Below are positions 38,260 to 48,639 of a stretch of DNA of 64,000 bases, in pieces (position 1 is the first letter of the stretch; the number at the start of each line of letters is the position of its first letter). Source of the DNA: a bacterium (GTDB lineage Bacteria; Ratteibacteria; UBA8468; B48-G9; DSTR01); the NCBI GenBank assembly GCA_029551285.1, contig JAKPFT010000022.1, positions 1 through 64,000 of the forward strand, read 5' to 3'. Position numbers and translations under genes: made by a program. The notes below the pieces were generated by a model that was given only the letters and a program-made list of their open reading frames with translations, had not been told where the DNA came from and ran no database searches.

Positions 38260-40110
38260 TCACAGCGTGTACCTGCTTCCCTTCTTTCCTGAAAGCCAGC
38301 CTTCAAACCTTTCCTGGTGGATAAGAGATAGCCTTTTTAAGGCCTCCACGTGGACATAATCAGCCAGCAGTTTGCGATGCTCTTCCAGAAAAGACTGGAT
38401 TTCCCGTTCCTGTTTGATACCTTCAGCAAACTCCCGGCTTTGCTCCAGTCTCCGGCTGCGTTTTCCCATCTTCACATACTCTATCCATAGCCGATAGCGC
38501 TGGACGCGGTCTTCGCCGGGCCAATGCAGAAGTATTTCCCTGAGGTTCTCCAGTTCTCGCTCCGGAAAAAGCTCCTGGTCCAGAGCTTTTTCCACCGCAG
38601 CCAGCGCTCTGCCCAGAACCATTCCTTTATCTCCAGCCATGGCCTGATAATACTGCTGGAAAAGTTGCTCAGCCTTTTCCGCCAGGCTCCACAAAATCTT
38701 GCCCAGGGCCCAGTGGTGGTAACTGTCCGGCCAGCCAGCATAATGGGAGCACAGGTAAAAAACCCGGACATCCCTTTCCGCATACCATCTGGCTTCATCG
38801 TAACGGATATCAAGGGAAGGGTGGTAAAGATACCTGGGCCGGTCGTAACGTCTGGTCTCATCGTAGAAGGTGCCACCATACTCAAAAATGCCCATTCCCT
38901 GACCCGTCTGAGTGATGACCTTCTGCCACCGCTGGAATAATTCTCCGTACTCCCTTTCATCCAGAGGGTTGATACGGTCAGGTCCCGGGTAAAGAGTGCC
39001 GGTTACCAGTTCCGGCCCCCCGGGTTCGTAAATCCGATGCTGATACGGCCTCAGATAGGGACACAGCATCGTAAAACACCGCTCGTTAGCCTCAAGTCTT
39101 TGCCAGGGCAGATTCAACAAATTGGAATAAGCAATCAACTCAATCACCACGGAAGAATGTATTTTCCTGGCCAGCAAGGAAGCCAGACGGTAAAGCTGTT
39201 CATAAGGGGTCAGACGCTGGCACTTTTGACACTGGCACCAGTTATTCACGCCATCATGCGGCCACAGACCGAACATCTCCGCCTGGGGAAACTCTGCCAT
39301 GTGCGCAGCCATGCGCTCAGTAATGAACTCAGCAGCTTCGGGATTGGAATAACAGGGTTGAATCGGCAGTGCTGCATTAAGATGGGGACAGTCAGATATG
39401 ACTACCGGTGCTTTCAAGACGCGTTGACCATTCCTGAAACCAAACCAGTCTGGATGCCGCTGGAATTCCTCCGCCGGGAGAAAATAACTCATCGCGTGGT
39501 CACCCAGGGTGAGATGGATACATCTTGAGGCACAGGCACTGAGTATCTCCTGCCGGTAACTGCTGTCCTGACTGACCCAGTAAGCACTATTTCTCCGCCA
39601 GAGATTCCACCCGTTCCGGTTCATCCACCTTACAAACGCCTTTGCCCCTCCGGAAGGGGCTCCACCGTCCCGGCCCCGGTACGCGAAAAGTGGCTGCTGG
39701 ACTTTCTCCAGGAGAACCTTTTTCTGACCGAAAAGCATGTCCTGGTCTTTCAGCCCCGCCCAGATAACTCCGGTCAAACAGCGCAATACTTCCTGCACCC
39801 CATAAAGGGCTCCTTCATTTCCGCCAGCAATCACCCAGATTTTCAGCCCCTTGCGCCGCAACTGAAAACTCTGTCTCTCAGTTTCCCGGTCGCACCGTTT
39901 CTTAAAGGAAATCGGGGTTTCTGGTGCCGGTTTTTTTACCTGATGGGCTGGCAGATCTGCCGGCACACCAGGATTTTCCAGAGCCACCACCAGAAGAGAT
40001 AGTCCGGCCAGTTCTTTTTTCGCGTCCTCGCTCTGCGTTTCCACAGAAGCGATGTCCTCCCGGATGCTTTCTAAAATTACCTCCGGCACGTTGCTGAACT
40101 CAATCTTCAT
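38260..40110 (-). CDS. DUF4838 domain protein (alpha-glucuronidase N-terminal-like architecture)
   Basis: KIWVIAGGNEGALYGVQEVLRCLTGV; WPHDGVNNWCQCQKCQRLTP; no signal peptide. Confidence 0.72.
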   Translation of the reverse strand: MKIEFSNVPEVILESIREDIASVETQSEDAKKELAGLSLLVVALENPGVPADLPAHQVKKPAPETPISFKKRCDRETERQSFQLRRKGLKIWVIAGGNEGALYGVQEVLRCLTGVIWAGLKDQDMLFGQKKVLLEKVQQPLFAYRGRDGGAPSGGAKAFVRWMNRNGWNLWRRNSAYWVSQDSSYRQEILSACASRCIHLTLGDHAMSYFLPAEEFQRHPDWFGFRNGQRVLKAPVVISDCPHLNAALPIQPCYSNPEAAEFITERMAAHMAEFPQAEMFGLWPHDGVNNWCQCQKCQRLTPYEQLYRLASLLARKIHSSVVIELIAYSNLLNLPWQRLEANERCFTMLCPYLRPYQHRIYEPGGPELVTGTLYPGPDRINPLDEREYGELFQRWQKVITQTGQGMGIFEYGGTFYDETRRYDRPRYLYHPSLDIRYDEARWYAERDVRVFYLCSHYAGWPDSYHHWALGKILWSLAEKAEQLFQQYYQAMAGDKGMVLGRALAAVEKALDQELFPERELENLREILLHWPGEDRVQRYRLWIEYVKMGKRSRRLEQSREFAEGIKQEREIQSFLEEHRKLLADYVHVEALKRLSLIHQERFEGWLSGKKGSRYTL

Positions 40111-40143
40111 CCTGTCTCCTGCTGGCCGCAGACTGTGAACCGT

Positions 40144-41196
40144 TCAGAAGTTAACTTCCGCCCCTGTCTCCGCACTCTGATAAATACCCTCCAGCATCTT
40201 GATTACTTCCAGGCTTTCTTCCGGCTTCACCGGCACCGGCTTGTCTTCTTTTACCGCTTCCAGGAAGGCACGAATTTCTTCCGTGTGCGGTCTTACTTCC
40301 GGCATTTCTGAAAGATGAAGTTCAATATCCTGCAGCACTCCGCTTTTTTCTGTGGCCAGTTTCCCGTTAGGCCAGTGGAGGCCAGCCTCTGTTCCGTAAA
40401 GAATCGTGGAAAAGTCCTCTATAATGGTAATGTTAGCCAGGAAACTGCAGGAAAGAGAGATAGCCGCGCCGTTGGTAAATCTGATAAAACCAGCCGCAAA
40501 ATCCTCAACATCGTAAGCCTCTCTGTCCCATTCGCCCCACAGGCCATGGACATCCTCTCTTTGGGCCAGTTTGGTAAAGGTAACACCTTTAACTGACTGA
40601 ACTCTGGGACAACCCATAAACCAGTAAGTCAGGTCCAGAATATGCACGCCAATATCCAGCAAGGGACCACCTCCGGAAAGTTCCTTCTTAATGAAGGTGG
40701 GCCTGGCCGGTACTGAACGCCGCCGGAGTGCCTGAGCCTGAGCGAAGTAAATCTCTCCGAAAACGCCGTCATCAATTAGATTTTTAACTACCCGGCTTTC
40801 CCGGCGGAAGCGCTGATGCTGGGCACACATCAGTTTTTTCCCAGACTTCTGAGAAGCTTCAATCATCTCCACGACTTCGCTGGTTTTGATGGCTAATGGT
40901 TTTTCACACAGGACATGCTTGCCGGAAAGGAGAGCAGATACTGTGGCTGGACAGTGAACTGCATTCGGCGCGCAGACATCAACAATGTCCACTTCATCCA
41001 TTTCCGCAATTTTCCGGTAATCCGTGAAAACATGCGGAACGCCAAAGTCACCGGCAAACTCTTGCGCGGTCTCCAGATTATTATCGGCCACAGCCAGAAT
41101 CTCTGTTTCCGGAAGTTTCTGCCAGCCAGGCATATGAGCCCAGCGCGCAATGCCGCCGGCACCAACTATCGCAATCTGATATTTTCCATTCTTCAT
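40144..41196 (-). CDS. Gfo/Idh/MocA family oxidoreductase
   Basis: YQIAIVGAGGIARWAHMPGW, VLCEKPLAIKTSEVVEM. Confidence 0.88.
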   Translation of the reverse strand: MKNGKYQIAIVGAGGIARWAHMPGWQKLPETEILAVADNNLETAQEFAGDFGVPHVFTDYRKIAEMDEVDIVDVCAPNAVHCPATVSALLSGKHVLCEKPLAIKTSEVVEMIEASQKSGKKLMCAQHQRFRRESRVVKNLIDDGVFGEIYFAQAQALRRRSVPARPTFIKKELSGGGPLLDIGVHILDLTYWFMGCPRVQSVKGVTFTKLAQREDVHGLWGEWDREAYDVEDFAAGFIRFTNGAAISLSCSFLANITIIEDFSTILYGTEAGLHWPNGKLATEKSGVLQDIELHLSEMPEVRPHTEEIRAFLEAVKEDKPVPVKPEESLEVIKMLEGIYQSAETGAEVNF

Positions 41197-41232
41197 TATT
41201 CCTCCAGTTTCGTTCGGGTTCTCTCCTTGGTC

Positions 41233-44200
41233 TCACTTTTTCAATTTTGCCTGCAACTGCTCAATGGCCTCAGCCACCCTTTCCCGGCAATCTAAGATTA
41301 GCCGGTAGGGAGGACAGTAATCATTCAGAGTGGGAAAAACATCCTGCCAGATTTTTTCCAGGACAACTTCCGCCTTCCTGGCATCCTCTGCCATTTTCCT
41401 GTCTTTCGCTTCCTGAATCAGGCTCCTTAAGAGATTAACATACCAGGCATCTTCCATCCCTTCCCGGATAATCTCCCAGCGAATGCTGTCTAACGGAGCC
41501 GTATCCACCCAGCCCTTGCCTGATTTAAGCCAGGCTGGCTTATCCGGGTGAACTGGATACATCACCGAATTCCAGTGGCTGTACCGGGAGCGCCAGACTT
41601 CATCATGGTCATTCCAGCACTGAATTCCCCACCAGGAGATTAAGTCCAGGTCATACCTGGTGGCCTGCCAGAGATAACTGCGCCACTCCGAAGCTGGAGC
41701 AGAAGCCGCGGTGCGGGGTGGCGGACCACAATTATACCAGGAAACAAGGTCACCGGCAGCTTTCGCCTTCCTGAAAAACTCACTGTTGTGGTGCATATAG
41801 AGAATTTGCCATTGCTTGACAACGCCCAGGCCTTTCTCGGCCTCGCCGTAATCAATACTGTTGAAGGCTGTCATTACCGGCATCCCCGCCGCCACTGCCG
41901 CTGGCGCCACCTTTTCCCACCAGAAATCAAAACCCGGCGGTTCATCGCCCACCTTCAAAACAAACCGGTCCAGCCATCCTTTCCGCATCAGGTGCTTTTT
42001 GAACAGCCGCACCATCTCTTCCGCATAGTAATCAGAAGCCCAGGAAACCCCTTCTCTGATTGGCCGGCTGGCAAACCGGTTCGGAAAAATCTTTTTAAAT
42101 TCTCCGTACTGCCGGTGAACCAGAGCATTATTATAAACCATGTAGCGCAAACTCCAAGGCCGGCCAGCCGCCTCAATAGTCTCTACCAGCCAGTCAAAGT
42201 AACTTGTGTCCAGAGCCACGGTACCATCATCACTCACTTCCAGCCAGTCCAGACTGACATTCTTGTAACTACCTTCAGGGCTGAAGTGCCAGCGAAACAT
42301 TTCTGATGGCCCTAAATGAATAACCCTCATGCCATGCTCCACCAGATTACTCACCAGAGCGTCCACATCCCGTTTTTCTAATTCCCGGCGGCTATCCGGC
42401 GGAAACTGAGATAGATGAATGTAGGGGTCGCCACCCAGCCCTTTCCCGGGCAGACTAAAGTTCCTCACTGTCATCTCAATCGGAATACTCCGGGTCGTAC
42501 CGTCAGCAGTACAGGTGATACTGCTGCGGTAAAGACCTGGCTCGGCATTCTCGGAAGCAATTACCGTTAGCCACACCGCCTGAGTCTGACCGCCGTTGAG
42601 AGAAGAAATAGGTCTTTCCAGCAAAGCATCCGGGTAACCGCACCAGCCTTTTTCCCAGCGCTCAGGTTCAACCGGATAGTAGTAAACCCAGCGCAACCAT
42701 AAGGGTCCGTTTCTCTTTCGGAAGGATGTGGCATACCGGCGGTCAATCTCTTTTCCTGTTTTTGTGTTTACCAGGGGCGCCACGGTTATTTCCAGATTCT
42801 TGATTGGCTGGTAAGCAGTAATCGCCAGCTGTTCCACCTCGTACTCCCCCCTGGCCAGTTTCAAAGAAACTTTGTCGGTGGTCTCCCGAGGTGGCCGGCT
42901 GTAAGGATAAACCTTTGCCTCCGGCCCAGCCACCCAGAAGGCAAACCCCGGGATTTCCTTCGTCGTTCTAAGATATTCACCCACAAACTTTTCTGCAGCT
43001 TTTACCGTTCCCACCGGGTCACTCCCGCTAATCAGCAGCAATGGCTGCTGAGTGTCTTCATAAGAGTCATAAATCAGCAGAGCCCCTTTGCCCGGTCCAG
43101 GCCAGGTTTCACTAACGGAGTTTTTCCATAATCCAGCCTCCTTCACCACTACATTGGTAGCAGGATTACCCACCGCCAGCATCTTCCCGCCGGGATTAGT
43201 CCAGGCCAGACCGGCCCCTGTTCTTCTGGAAATAACGATAGCCTTAGCCTTCTCTTCTTCCGTGGAACTGGCCGAACAGTAAACAGTAAAGTTGCCATCA
43301 GTCAGAAACTGCTTTATCCTTTCTCTCGTCTGTTCCGGATGGTAAACACCGGTCTTCACCGCGGGTTTCACGGAAGGTTTTGCTTTCACCACCACCTGAC
43401 TAAGCAGAAACCTTCCTGAGGAGTCAACCTCGCCAATGACAGCTCCCTCGGTATCTACCGCCACCAGTTTCCAGTCCTGACTTACCGGCGCGGAGACAAC
43501 AAGCGCTTTCTCCGGGCATGCTTCAAATTCAGCTGCTCTGACCCCTGTCTTTTCTTCTACTCTGAGCCTGCCTGAGAACAGCGGGACAATCTTTCCCTGC
43601 AACAATGAGTTTTTCAGAACTAAGGGCGAAAGTACCAGATACAGGGGCGTTACCTGCCTTACCGGCTCGGTCACGCCGGTGCAGGAAGATAGATAGGCTT
43701 TTGTCTCCCAGGTATCACCTGGTTTTAATACGACACTTTTCAGCACCGGTTCCAGGGTAATGCCCGGACAGTTGTAAAAACCAACCAGGGTTTTTTCTTC
43801 CATCAGGACCACCAGGGCATCGCCACTACTCCGGTTAACCTGAGCGGCCCAGTTACCTTTAAGGATAGGTGTTTTCAATCGCCCGCTGACCCAGTGTCTC
43901 GCCGGCTCATCCTTCCAGGCCGGGCCAAAGAATTTGTCATCTCCATACTGCATCTGGTAGCGGGTACGGTTGAGCGACTGGTCCAAGGCTAAAAGCCCGG
44001 CTTCTGTCTCCAGGAAGATAGTATCGTCCTTCCTCTGATATTTTCCCCTGGCTCCCGGGCTGGCCGCGCCGTGAAAACGCAGAGAAAAACCAGAGGGTTC
44101 GGCCGAGAGATTTTCCAGCCGGTAGTTAACTTCAACGGTGGCCAGGTCCCGCCTCAGTATCCATGTCTTCGTAAGACGGTAACTTCCCTGACTTTCCTGA

Positions 44201-44568
44201 ATCAAAACCGCACCGGAACAGTTCTCAGCAGTACCGTGAACCCTTGGGACCAACAGTTTGCCCACATCCGGTGCCTTGCCCTGAAATTCTTTCCAGTTAA
44301 CCGGTTCCCACTGCTCCCCGAAGACGTGTCCCCTGACATAATCAGTCTGACCGTAAAGAACGTCCACCATTTCAAAACCGGTCGGTTTGAAAAACCAGCC
44401 CAGGATACCCTGAGCCTGACCGGGCCGGCTACTCACCCTCAACTTAATCAAACTGTTCTCCAGGGTAAAGGAACCGTCCGGATTGCTTTTCACCGTAAGC
44501 GACTGGTTGCTGGCCCTAAGGAAATTAGCGAACAAAAAGAACACACACACCCACCGTTTCAGGTTCAT
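41233..44568 (-). CDS. secreted DUF4091-containing glycoside-hydrolase-like protein (1111 aa)
   Basis: Signal peptide MNLKRWVCVFFLFANFLRA; C-terminal DUF4091-like block WWGIQCWNDHDEVW...SIRWEIIREGMEDAWYVNLL. Confidence 0.72.
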   Translation of the reverse strand: MNLKRWVCVFFLFANFLRASNQSLTVKSNPDGSFTLENSLIKLRVSSRPGQAQGILGWFFKPTGFEMVDVLYGQTDYVRGHVFGEQWEPVNWKEFQGKAPDVGKLLVPRVHGTAENCSGAVLIQESQGSYRLTKTWILRRDLATVEVNYRLENLSAEPSGFSLRFHGAASPGARGKYQRKDDTIFLETEAGLLALDQSLNRTRYQMQYGDDKFFGPAWKDEPARHWVSGRLKTPILKGNWAAQVNRSSGDALVVLMEEKTLVGFYNCPGITLEPVLKSVVLKPGDTWETKAYLSSCTGVTEPVRQVTPLYLVLSPLVLKNSLLQGKIVPLFSGRLRVEEKTGVRAAEFEACPEKALVVSAPVSQDWKLVAVDTEGAVIGEVDSSGRFLLSQVVVKAKPSVKPAVKTGVYHPEQTRERIKQFLTDGNFTVYCSASSTEEEKAKAIVISRRTGAGLAWTNPGGKMLAVGNPATNVVVKEAGLWKNSVSETWPGPGKGALLIYDSYEDTQQPLLLISGSDPVGTVKAAEKFVGEYLRTTKEIPGFAFWVAGPEAKVYPYSRPPRETTDKVSLKLARGEYEVEQLAITAYQPIKNLEITVAPLVNTKTGKEIDRRYATSFRKRNGPLWLRWVYYYPVEPERWEKGWCGYPDALLERPISSLNGGQTQAVWLTVIASENAEPGLYRSSITCTADGTTRSIPIEMTVRNFSLPGKGLGGDPYIHLSQFPPDSRRELEKRDVDALVSNLVEHGMRVIHLGPSEMFRWHFSPEGSYKNVSLDWLEVSDDGTVALDTSYFDWLVETIEAAGRPWSLRYMVYNNALVHRQYGEFKKIFPNRFASRPIREGVSWASDYYAEEMVRLFKKHLMRKGWLDRFVLKVGDEPPGFDFWWEKVAPAAVAAGMPVMTAFNSIDYGEAEKGLGVVKQWQILYMHHNSEFFRKAKAAGDLVSWYNCGPPPRTAASAPASEWRSYLWQATRYDLDLISWWGIQCWNDHDEVWRSRYSHWNSVMYPVHPDKPAWLKSGKGWVDTAPLDSIRWEIIREGMEDAWYVNLLRSLIQEAKDRKMAEDARKAEVVLEKIWQDVFPTLNDYCPPYRLILDCRERVAEAIEQLQAKLKK

Positions 44569-44577
44569 CCTGCCTCC

Positions 44578-44820
44578 TTAATGGGAATTGGGCACAACCT
44601 TTTTAAGCGCTCTTCGGATATTGTTTCTTACCTGCTGAAAAGTTTCTGGAGCGAGGTTGGGAAAGTCCTGCCTTTCTCCAGAAGGTGCCAGTACCGACGA
44701 CACTCCTGATATCATTCCTGGCCACAGAGCTTTGTTGTTCGGTTCTGGACAGTAAAACAGTAGCACTCCTTCCGGTGGCCTGGCTGGAGCAGACAGATTC
44801 TGTTCTTCACAGGAGCACAA
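44578..44820 (-). CDS. possible small ORF or detached C-terminal remnant (80 aa)
   Basis: Fills the gap between two same-strand genes exactly; coding-like codon use, but TTG start and no clear SD. Confidence 0.25.
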   Translation of the reverse strand: MCSCEEQNLSAPARPPEGVLLFYCPEPNNKALWPGMISGVSSVLAPSGERQDFPNLAPETFQQVRNNIRRALKKVVPNSH

Positions 44821-44821
44821 A

Positions 44822-47800
44822 TTATTCTTTCAGAGCCACCCATAGATTTTTCAGTCTTATCGCTGGATTCTCCACCGGCCGCAGTTCATTTCCATGGACG
44901 ATTTTATCCCTCATTTCTATGATGAGCCGCTCTAAGGTGATGGGGAAATCCATGATGCCATCGCCCTTTTCAAACTTCCAGTTCCTGTCTCTCGGGCCAT
45001 GATGACCTCCTGGATACCGACCGGGAAGTCCAAACTTTATGCAGCCCCAACCATCAAAGTTGATGTAACTTTCGCTTTCCCAGTCAGAAACATTCCAGCG
45101 GTCTGGCTCATAACCGATGGAAATCCAGCGTTCGCCCTTAGCGTCCTTAAACTCCCAGATAACACGACTCCAGCTGCTGTTCCCTTTAACCAGAACACCG
45201 CAGAAATCTGCCGCCTTGGGCACCAGCAGCGGCTTTATCGGTTTCAAAATCAGGTAACGGGGACAGACAGCCGGTACTTCTGGCTGAGCCAGCAGCGTAA
45301 CTTCAGTTACCATCCCGTGTTTCTCATCCATCACGCCAGAAAGTTTTCCTTTTCCGGCCCGGGCTGGATTGTCAAAAACATTTGTTTCCAATTCTTCATC
45401 CCTTTCCTCAGAAAGTATCCACGAACCGGGTGAGGCAAATGTATCCAGGATAAAGGCTCTGGCCGGCAAACTCTCATCCAGAAAAACGTTTCCGGCTTTC
45501 ACCTCGGATACAGTTTCCGGCAAAGTCAGATAAACAGGCATGGCCGAAACCCGGCAAATAAAAATGCCGCGGCTACTTTTGACCACCACGGTATTACCCA
45601 GGCTGTCAGTTAATGTAGCCGCACATGGCCTGGCTGGCCGCACCAGAATTTCCCTTTCGCCTCGCAGCGTCCACATCGCCAGCACCGTCTCCTTACCTTT
45701 TTGAAATTGAAAAGTGTAGAGGCTCGGTGAACCAGTATTCCACAGACGCTGAAACCTGGCCTGGTCAAGAACCTGCGTCAGGGTGGCCATCGTCACGTAG
45801 GACGGCTTGGGATAAAGTAGCGGATTGCGCCTCAGAAAGCCACTGGCTCCGTAAATCGTGTAGTAGTAGGCATCAGCCACATCATCCAACAACCCGATAT
45901 TGATGCTGGGCATCCCGTAGGCGAGCGCGTGCAGGGCATCCCGGACATAATAGGCCGCCTGGTCCTGGAACGACAGTGCTCCCGGCTGGGTGCAGCGGCA
46001 GATCCACTCAAAACCGGAAGAAACAGGAATGTCTTCATACCCATAGTGTTTTTTCAACTCCTGCAGCCACCAGACCTCCTGAAAATTTCCCAGCTCCGGT
46101 TGCCGCTCCGGCATCTTCCAGCCAGCCACTCCTTCCATTCCGAACGCATCCACGTATTCCTTGGGAAACTTCCTCCGCATGAACTGAACCATCAGCGGAG
46201 AGCTACTGTTACCAAAACTGATTTTGACTCCCGGAAGTTTCTCCCGATACAACTTACCTGCTTCCAGCGCCTGCTGCCAGAGTTTCTGAAACTTTTCTTC
46301 CTCAGCCGGCGTCAGTTCTGGAGCCGGTAGCCCTAACAGTTCCGGATAGAACATCTGTGCTAACCGGCCGGAAATTCCGGTTTCGTGAAAAATCATGGTC
46401 CAGCCGACCTGACGATGCCGGCTAAAAAAATCATTGATAATTTCCTCACGCCTGGCCCCATACCAGGGCGCCATAGAATAGGTGAGCTTGTACCTGGCCA
46501 GCTGCTCAGCAGTGATATTGCGCCAGTTGCCGGGACAGATATGGCGGATACCCATTTTTTGAAGGAGGGGTCCGACTACTTCCAGAGATGGGTTGCCCCC
46601 GTGGGTCGCGCCAAACCACCAGACACCAAAAGGAGATTCATTCCCAGCCTTTCTGGTATCAAGAGGCAGAAGAGCGTAACTAAAGGGTTGTTCCCAGAGA
46701 GACTCTCCCTGGCTGTCTGACAAAATCAACCTTGCCTGGAACCATCCGAAAGCTGGCTGGCTCAGGTCAAGTTCGGCCAGAAATTCTGAACTTTTTGTGG
46801 AACTGGCCGGAACAGAAACTGCTATTTCTCTGGCCTGGCTTTTTCCGTAGAAATCTGTTGTTTCCAGTCGTATTCTTCCGGAAAAAGGCCGCTCTTCTCT
46901 GTTTTTAAGCAAAACTTGAAGGGACGGCGCCTTCTCGCCGGCAAAAATAAAATCACCGTGCCTGGTCTGAGCCCGCACCTCCACCGGAGAATCTTCTAAG
47001 GTGAGCGCCAGAAGATGGACGCTACTGGGCAGACCTAACGGTTTCACCGAACAGTTCTGATAGGCAAAGAAATGGACGGCTGTCCGTAACTCCCTGGTCA
47101 CTTCCAGGTCCAGAAAATCACCCTCCCGTCCAAATTTCGGAAAGTTTTCTCCCAAAAGGTCGGCAATCTCTCCCGTGGGCAAAGTTACCGATACCAGCCA
47201 GACAGGCACCTTCACCTGCTTTTTTCCTTCAACAATTGTAGCCACCCCTACCTTTCTGATGTTTTCATCCGAACTATCCTCACCCTCTGGTAGATAAAGC
47301 ACACGATCGGCAAAAGCATCACCCCGGCCGCCACTGTCACCAAAATGGTTCCCCAGACGGGTAAGCCGTAAACCCAGAGCTGGCACTTTGTTCTTGCCTG
47401 GCTCCACCAGACAGAGCAGATGAGCCTTCCGATAAAATGCTTTTGGAATCCGGAAGATAATGGATTCTGGATTGCCGTCAAAGGCGCTGCGGGTCGTATA
47501 ATTATCACAGAAATCCGCCGGGTCGATGGTTTCTTCCAGCCACCGGGAAAGGCTTACATCAATATGCTTTCCCGGCCTCGCCACGTTGAAAGGTATCTGC
47601 TGAATAACTGTTTCTGCTACCAGATTAACCTCTTTCAGTTCCAGAGGCCCTGGACGGGCATAGGCTTCAAGGTCCAGCGCCACAAAGCGGCCTTTCCGGA
47701 GAGTTTCTCCCGTCTGAATGCTTTCTACCGGACACCCGGGTGAAACCTCAAGCAGCCCTGAATCTTTCTCTGAAAAACCCGGAAGACAATCTATCAGCCG

Positions 47801-48301
47801 GCCATCAAGCCAGACTTCCAGTCCTTCCGGGTGAGCGTCCAGTCTAATCTGAAAAACATGTCGGGTGGCTGGCGTAAAAAGGTGGTATTTGGCCAGGACC
47901 TGGTTCTGCTCCTGGAAAACATTTCGGTCCACAAACTGATAGAACCAGCCACCTCGTCTGGACTCACCGACATAAAACCTGGGATTAGGCTTGATATAAT
48001 AGTCCTGCTGGATGGCTGGCCGACCGGGACATGTCAGGAAAAATCTGAGGAAAGCTTCTCTGGCTTCTTTAGGAACCTGCACCGAAAGCGCAGCCCGGCC
48101 ACCTGCCTGTGTCCAGGAAAGTTTCATCACTGTTCCCTCCGTACTAAGGCCTCCCTTCAGGACAAGAGCATGGCCTACTTCTGGCAAAGAAAAATGGTAA
48201 CTGCCTTTTTCTTTTGCCGTAAAGGGCAGTTCTGGCAAAGGGGCTGACTCAGTCCTGCCAAGCATTATTAATGGTATCAGTGCCGCTATCACCCTTTTCA
48301 T
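44822..48301 (-). CDS. large secreted protein, putative glycoside-hydrolase-like (about 1159 aa)
   Basis: Signal peptide MKRVIAALIPLIMLGRTESA at ATG 48301 with SD AAGAAGGGAAG; central TIM-barrel-like region (SPFGVWWFGATHGGNPSLEVVGPLLQKMGIRHICPGNW). Confidence 0.65.
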   Translation of the reverse strand: MKRVIAALIPLIMLGRTESAPLPELPFTAKEKGSYHFSLPEVGHALVLKGGLSTEGTVMKLSWTQAGGRAALSVQVPKEAREAFLRFFLTCPGRPAIQQDYYIKPNPRFYVGESRRGGWFYQFVDRNVFQEQNQVLAKYHLFTPATRHVFQIRLDAHPEGLEVWLDGRLIDCLPGFSEKDSGLLEVSPGCPVESIQTGETLRKGRFVALDLEAYARPGPLELKEVNLVAETVIQQIPFNVARPGKHIDVSLSRWLEETIDPADFCDNYTTRSAFDGNPESIIFRIPKAFYRKAHLLCLVEPGKNKVPALGLRLTRLGNHFGDSGGRGDAFADRVLYLPEGEDSSDENIRKVGVATIVEGKKQVKVPVWLVSVTLPTGEIADLLGENFPKFGREGDFLDLEVTRELRTAVHFFAYQNCSVKPLGLPSSVHLLALTLEDSPVEVRAQTRHGDFIFAGEKAPSLQVLLKNREERPFSGRIRLETTDFYGKSQAREIAVSVPASSTKSSEFLAELDLSQPAFGWFQARLILSDSQGESLWEQPFSYALLPLDTRKAGNESPFGVWWFGATHGGNPSLEVVGPLLQKMGIRHICPGNWRNITAEQLARYKLTYSMAPWYGARREEIINDFFSRHRQVGWTMIFHETGISGRLAQMFYPELLGLPAPELTPAEEEKFQKLWQQALEAGKLYREKLPGVKISFGNSSSPLMVQFMRRKFPKEYVDAFGMEGVAGWKMPERQPELGNFQEVWWLQELKKHYGYEDIPVSSGFEWICRCTQPGALSFQDQAAYYVRDALHALAYGMPSINIGLLDDVADAYYYTIYGASGFLRRNPLLYPKPSYVTMATLTQVLDQARFQRLWNTGSPSLYTFQFQKGKETVLAMWTLRGEREILVRPARPCAATLTDSLGNTVVVKSSRGIFICRVSAMPVYLTLPETVSEVKAGNVFLDESLPARAFILDTFASPGSWILSEERDEELETNVFDNPARAGKGKLSGVMDEKHGMVTEVTLLAQPEVPAVCPRYLILKPIKPLLVPKAADFCGVLVKGNSSWSRVIWEFKDAKGERWISIGYEPDRWNVSDWESESYINFDGWGCIKFGLPGRYPGGHHGPRDRNWKFEKGDGIMDFPITLERLIIEMRDKIVHGNELRPVENPAIRLKNLWVALKE

Positions 48302-48376
48302 CTTCCCTTCTTGTTTCATGGTTGGTTCTGTCAAAATCCTCAACTATGTCCTTAGTCTTTATCCTTCCTCCCCCAC

Positions 48377-48634
48377 TGTCAAAAAGGGAAGGGAATAGCT
48401 GGCGAACGATTGGCGAAGGCACAGGTACAAGACAAGACGAAAAGCATAAGCGTTCGGTAAGCGGACCGACCAAGTTCAATCGGGACGCCATACCTTACTC
48501 GGCGGTGTCTGAATTCGCCACCTGGCGAATGAGTTCGCACCAGCAGCCGATTTCGGCGTAGTCCTTGTCTGTGCCGGAGCACTTTGAGTGAGCCAGTTTG
48601 TTCCCTTCCTTTTCATTCCTCTTCCTTTTTGACA
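48377..48634. repeat. element A: intergenic structured element bounded by 20-bp inverted repeats
   Basis: TGTCAAAAAGGGAAGGGAAT (48377-48396) versus reverse complement of 48615-48634 TGTCAAAAAGGAAGAGGAAT (18/20). Internal hairpins and a core homologous to element B. Confidence 0.65.
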
Positions 48635-48639
48635 CTACC

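Noticed and set aside
44071-44709. 212-aa plus-strand ORF
   Set aside because: Antisense to the 1111-aa exported protein's signal peptide and N-terminal region; low-complexity, no motif.
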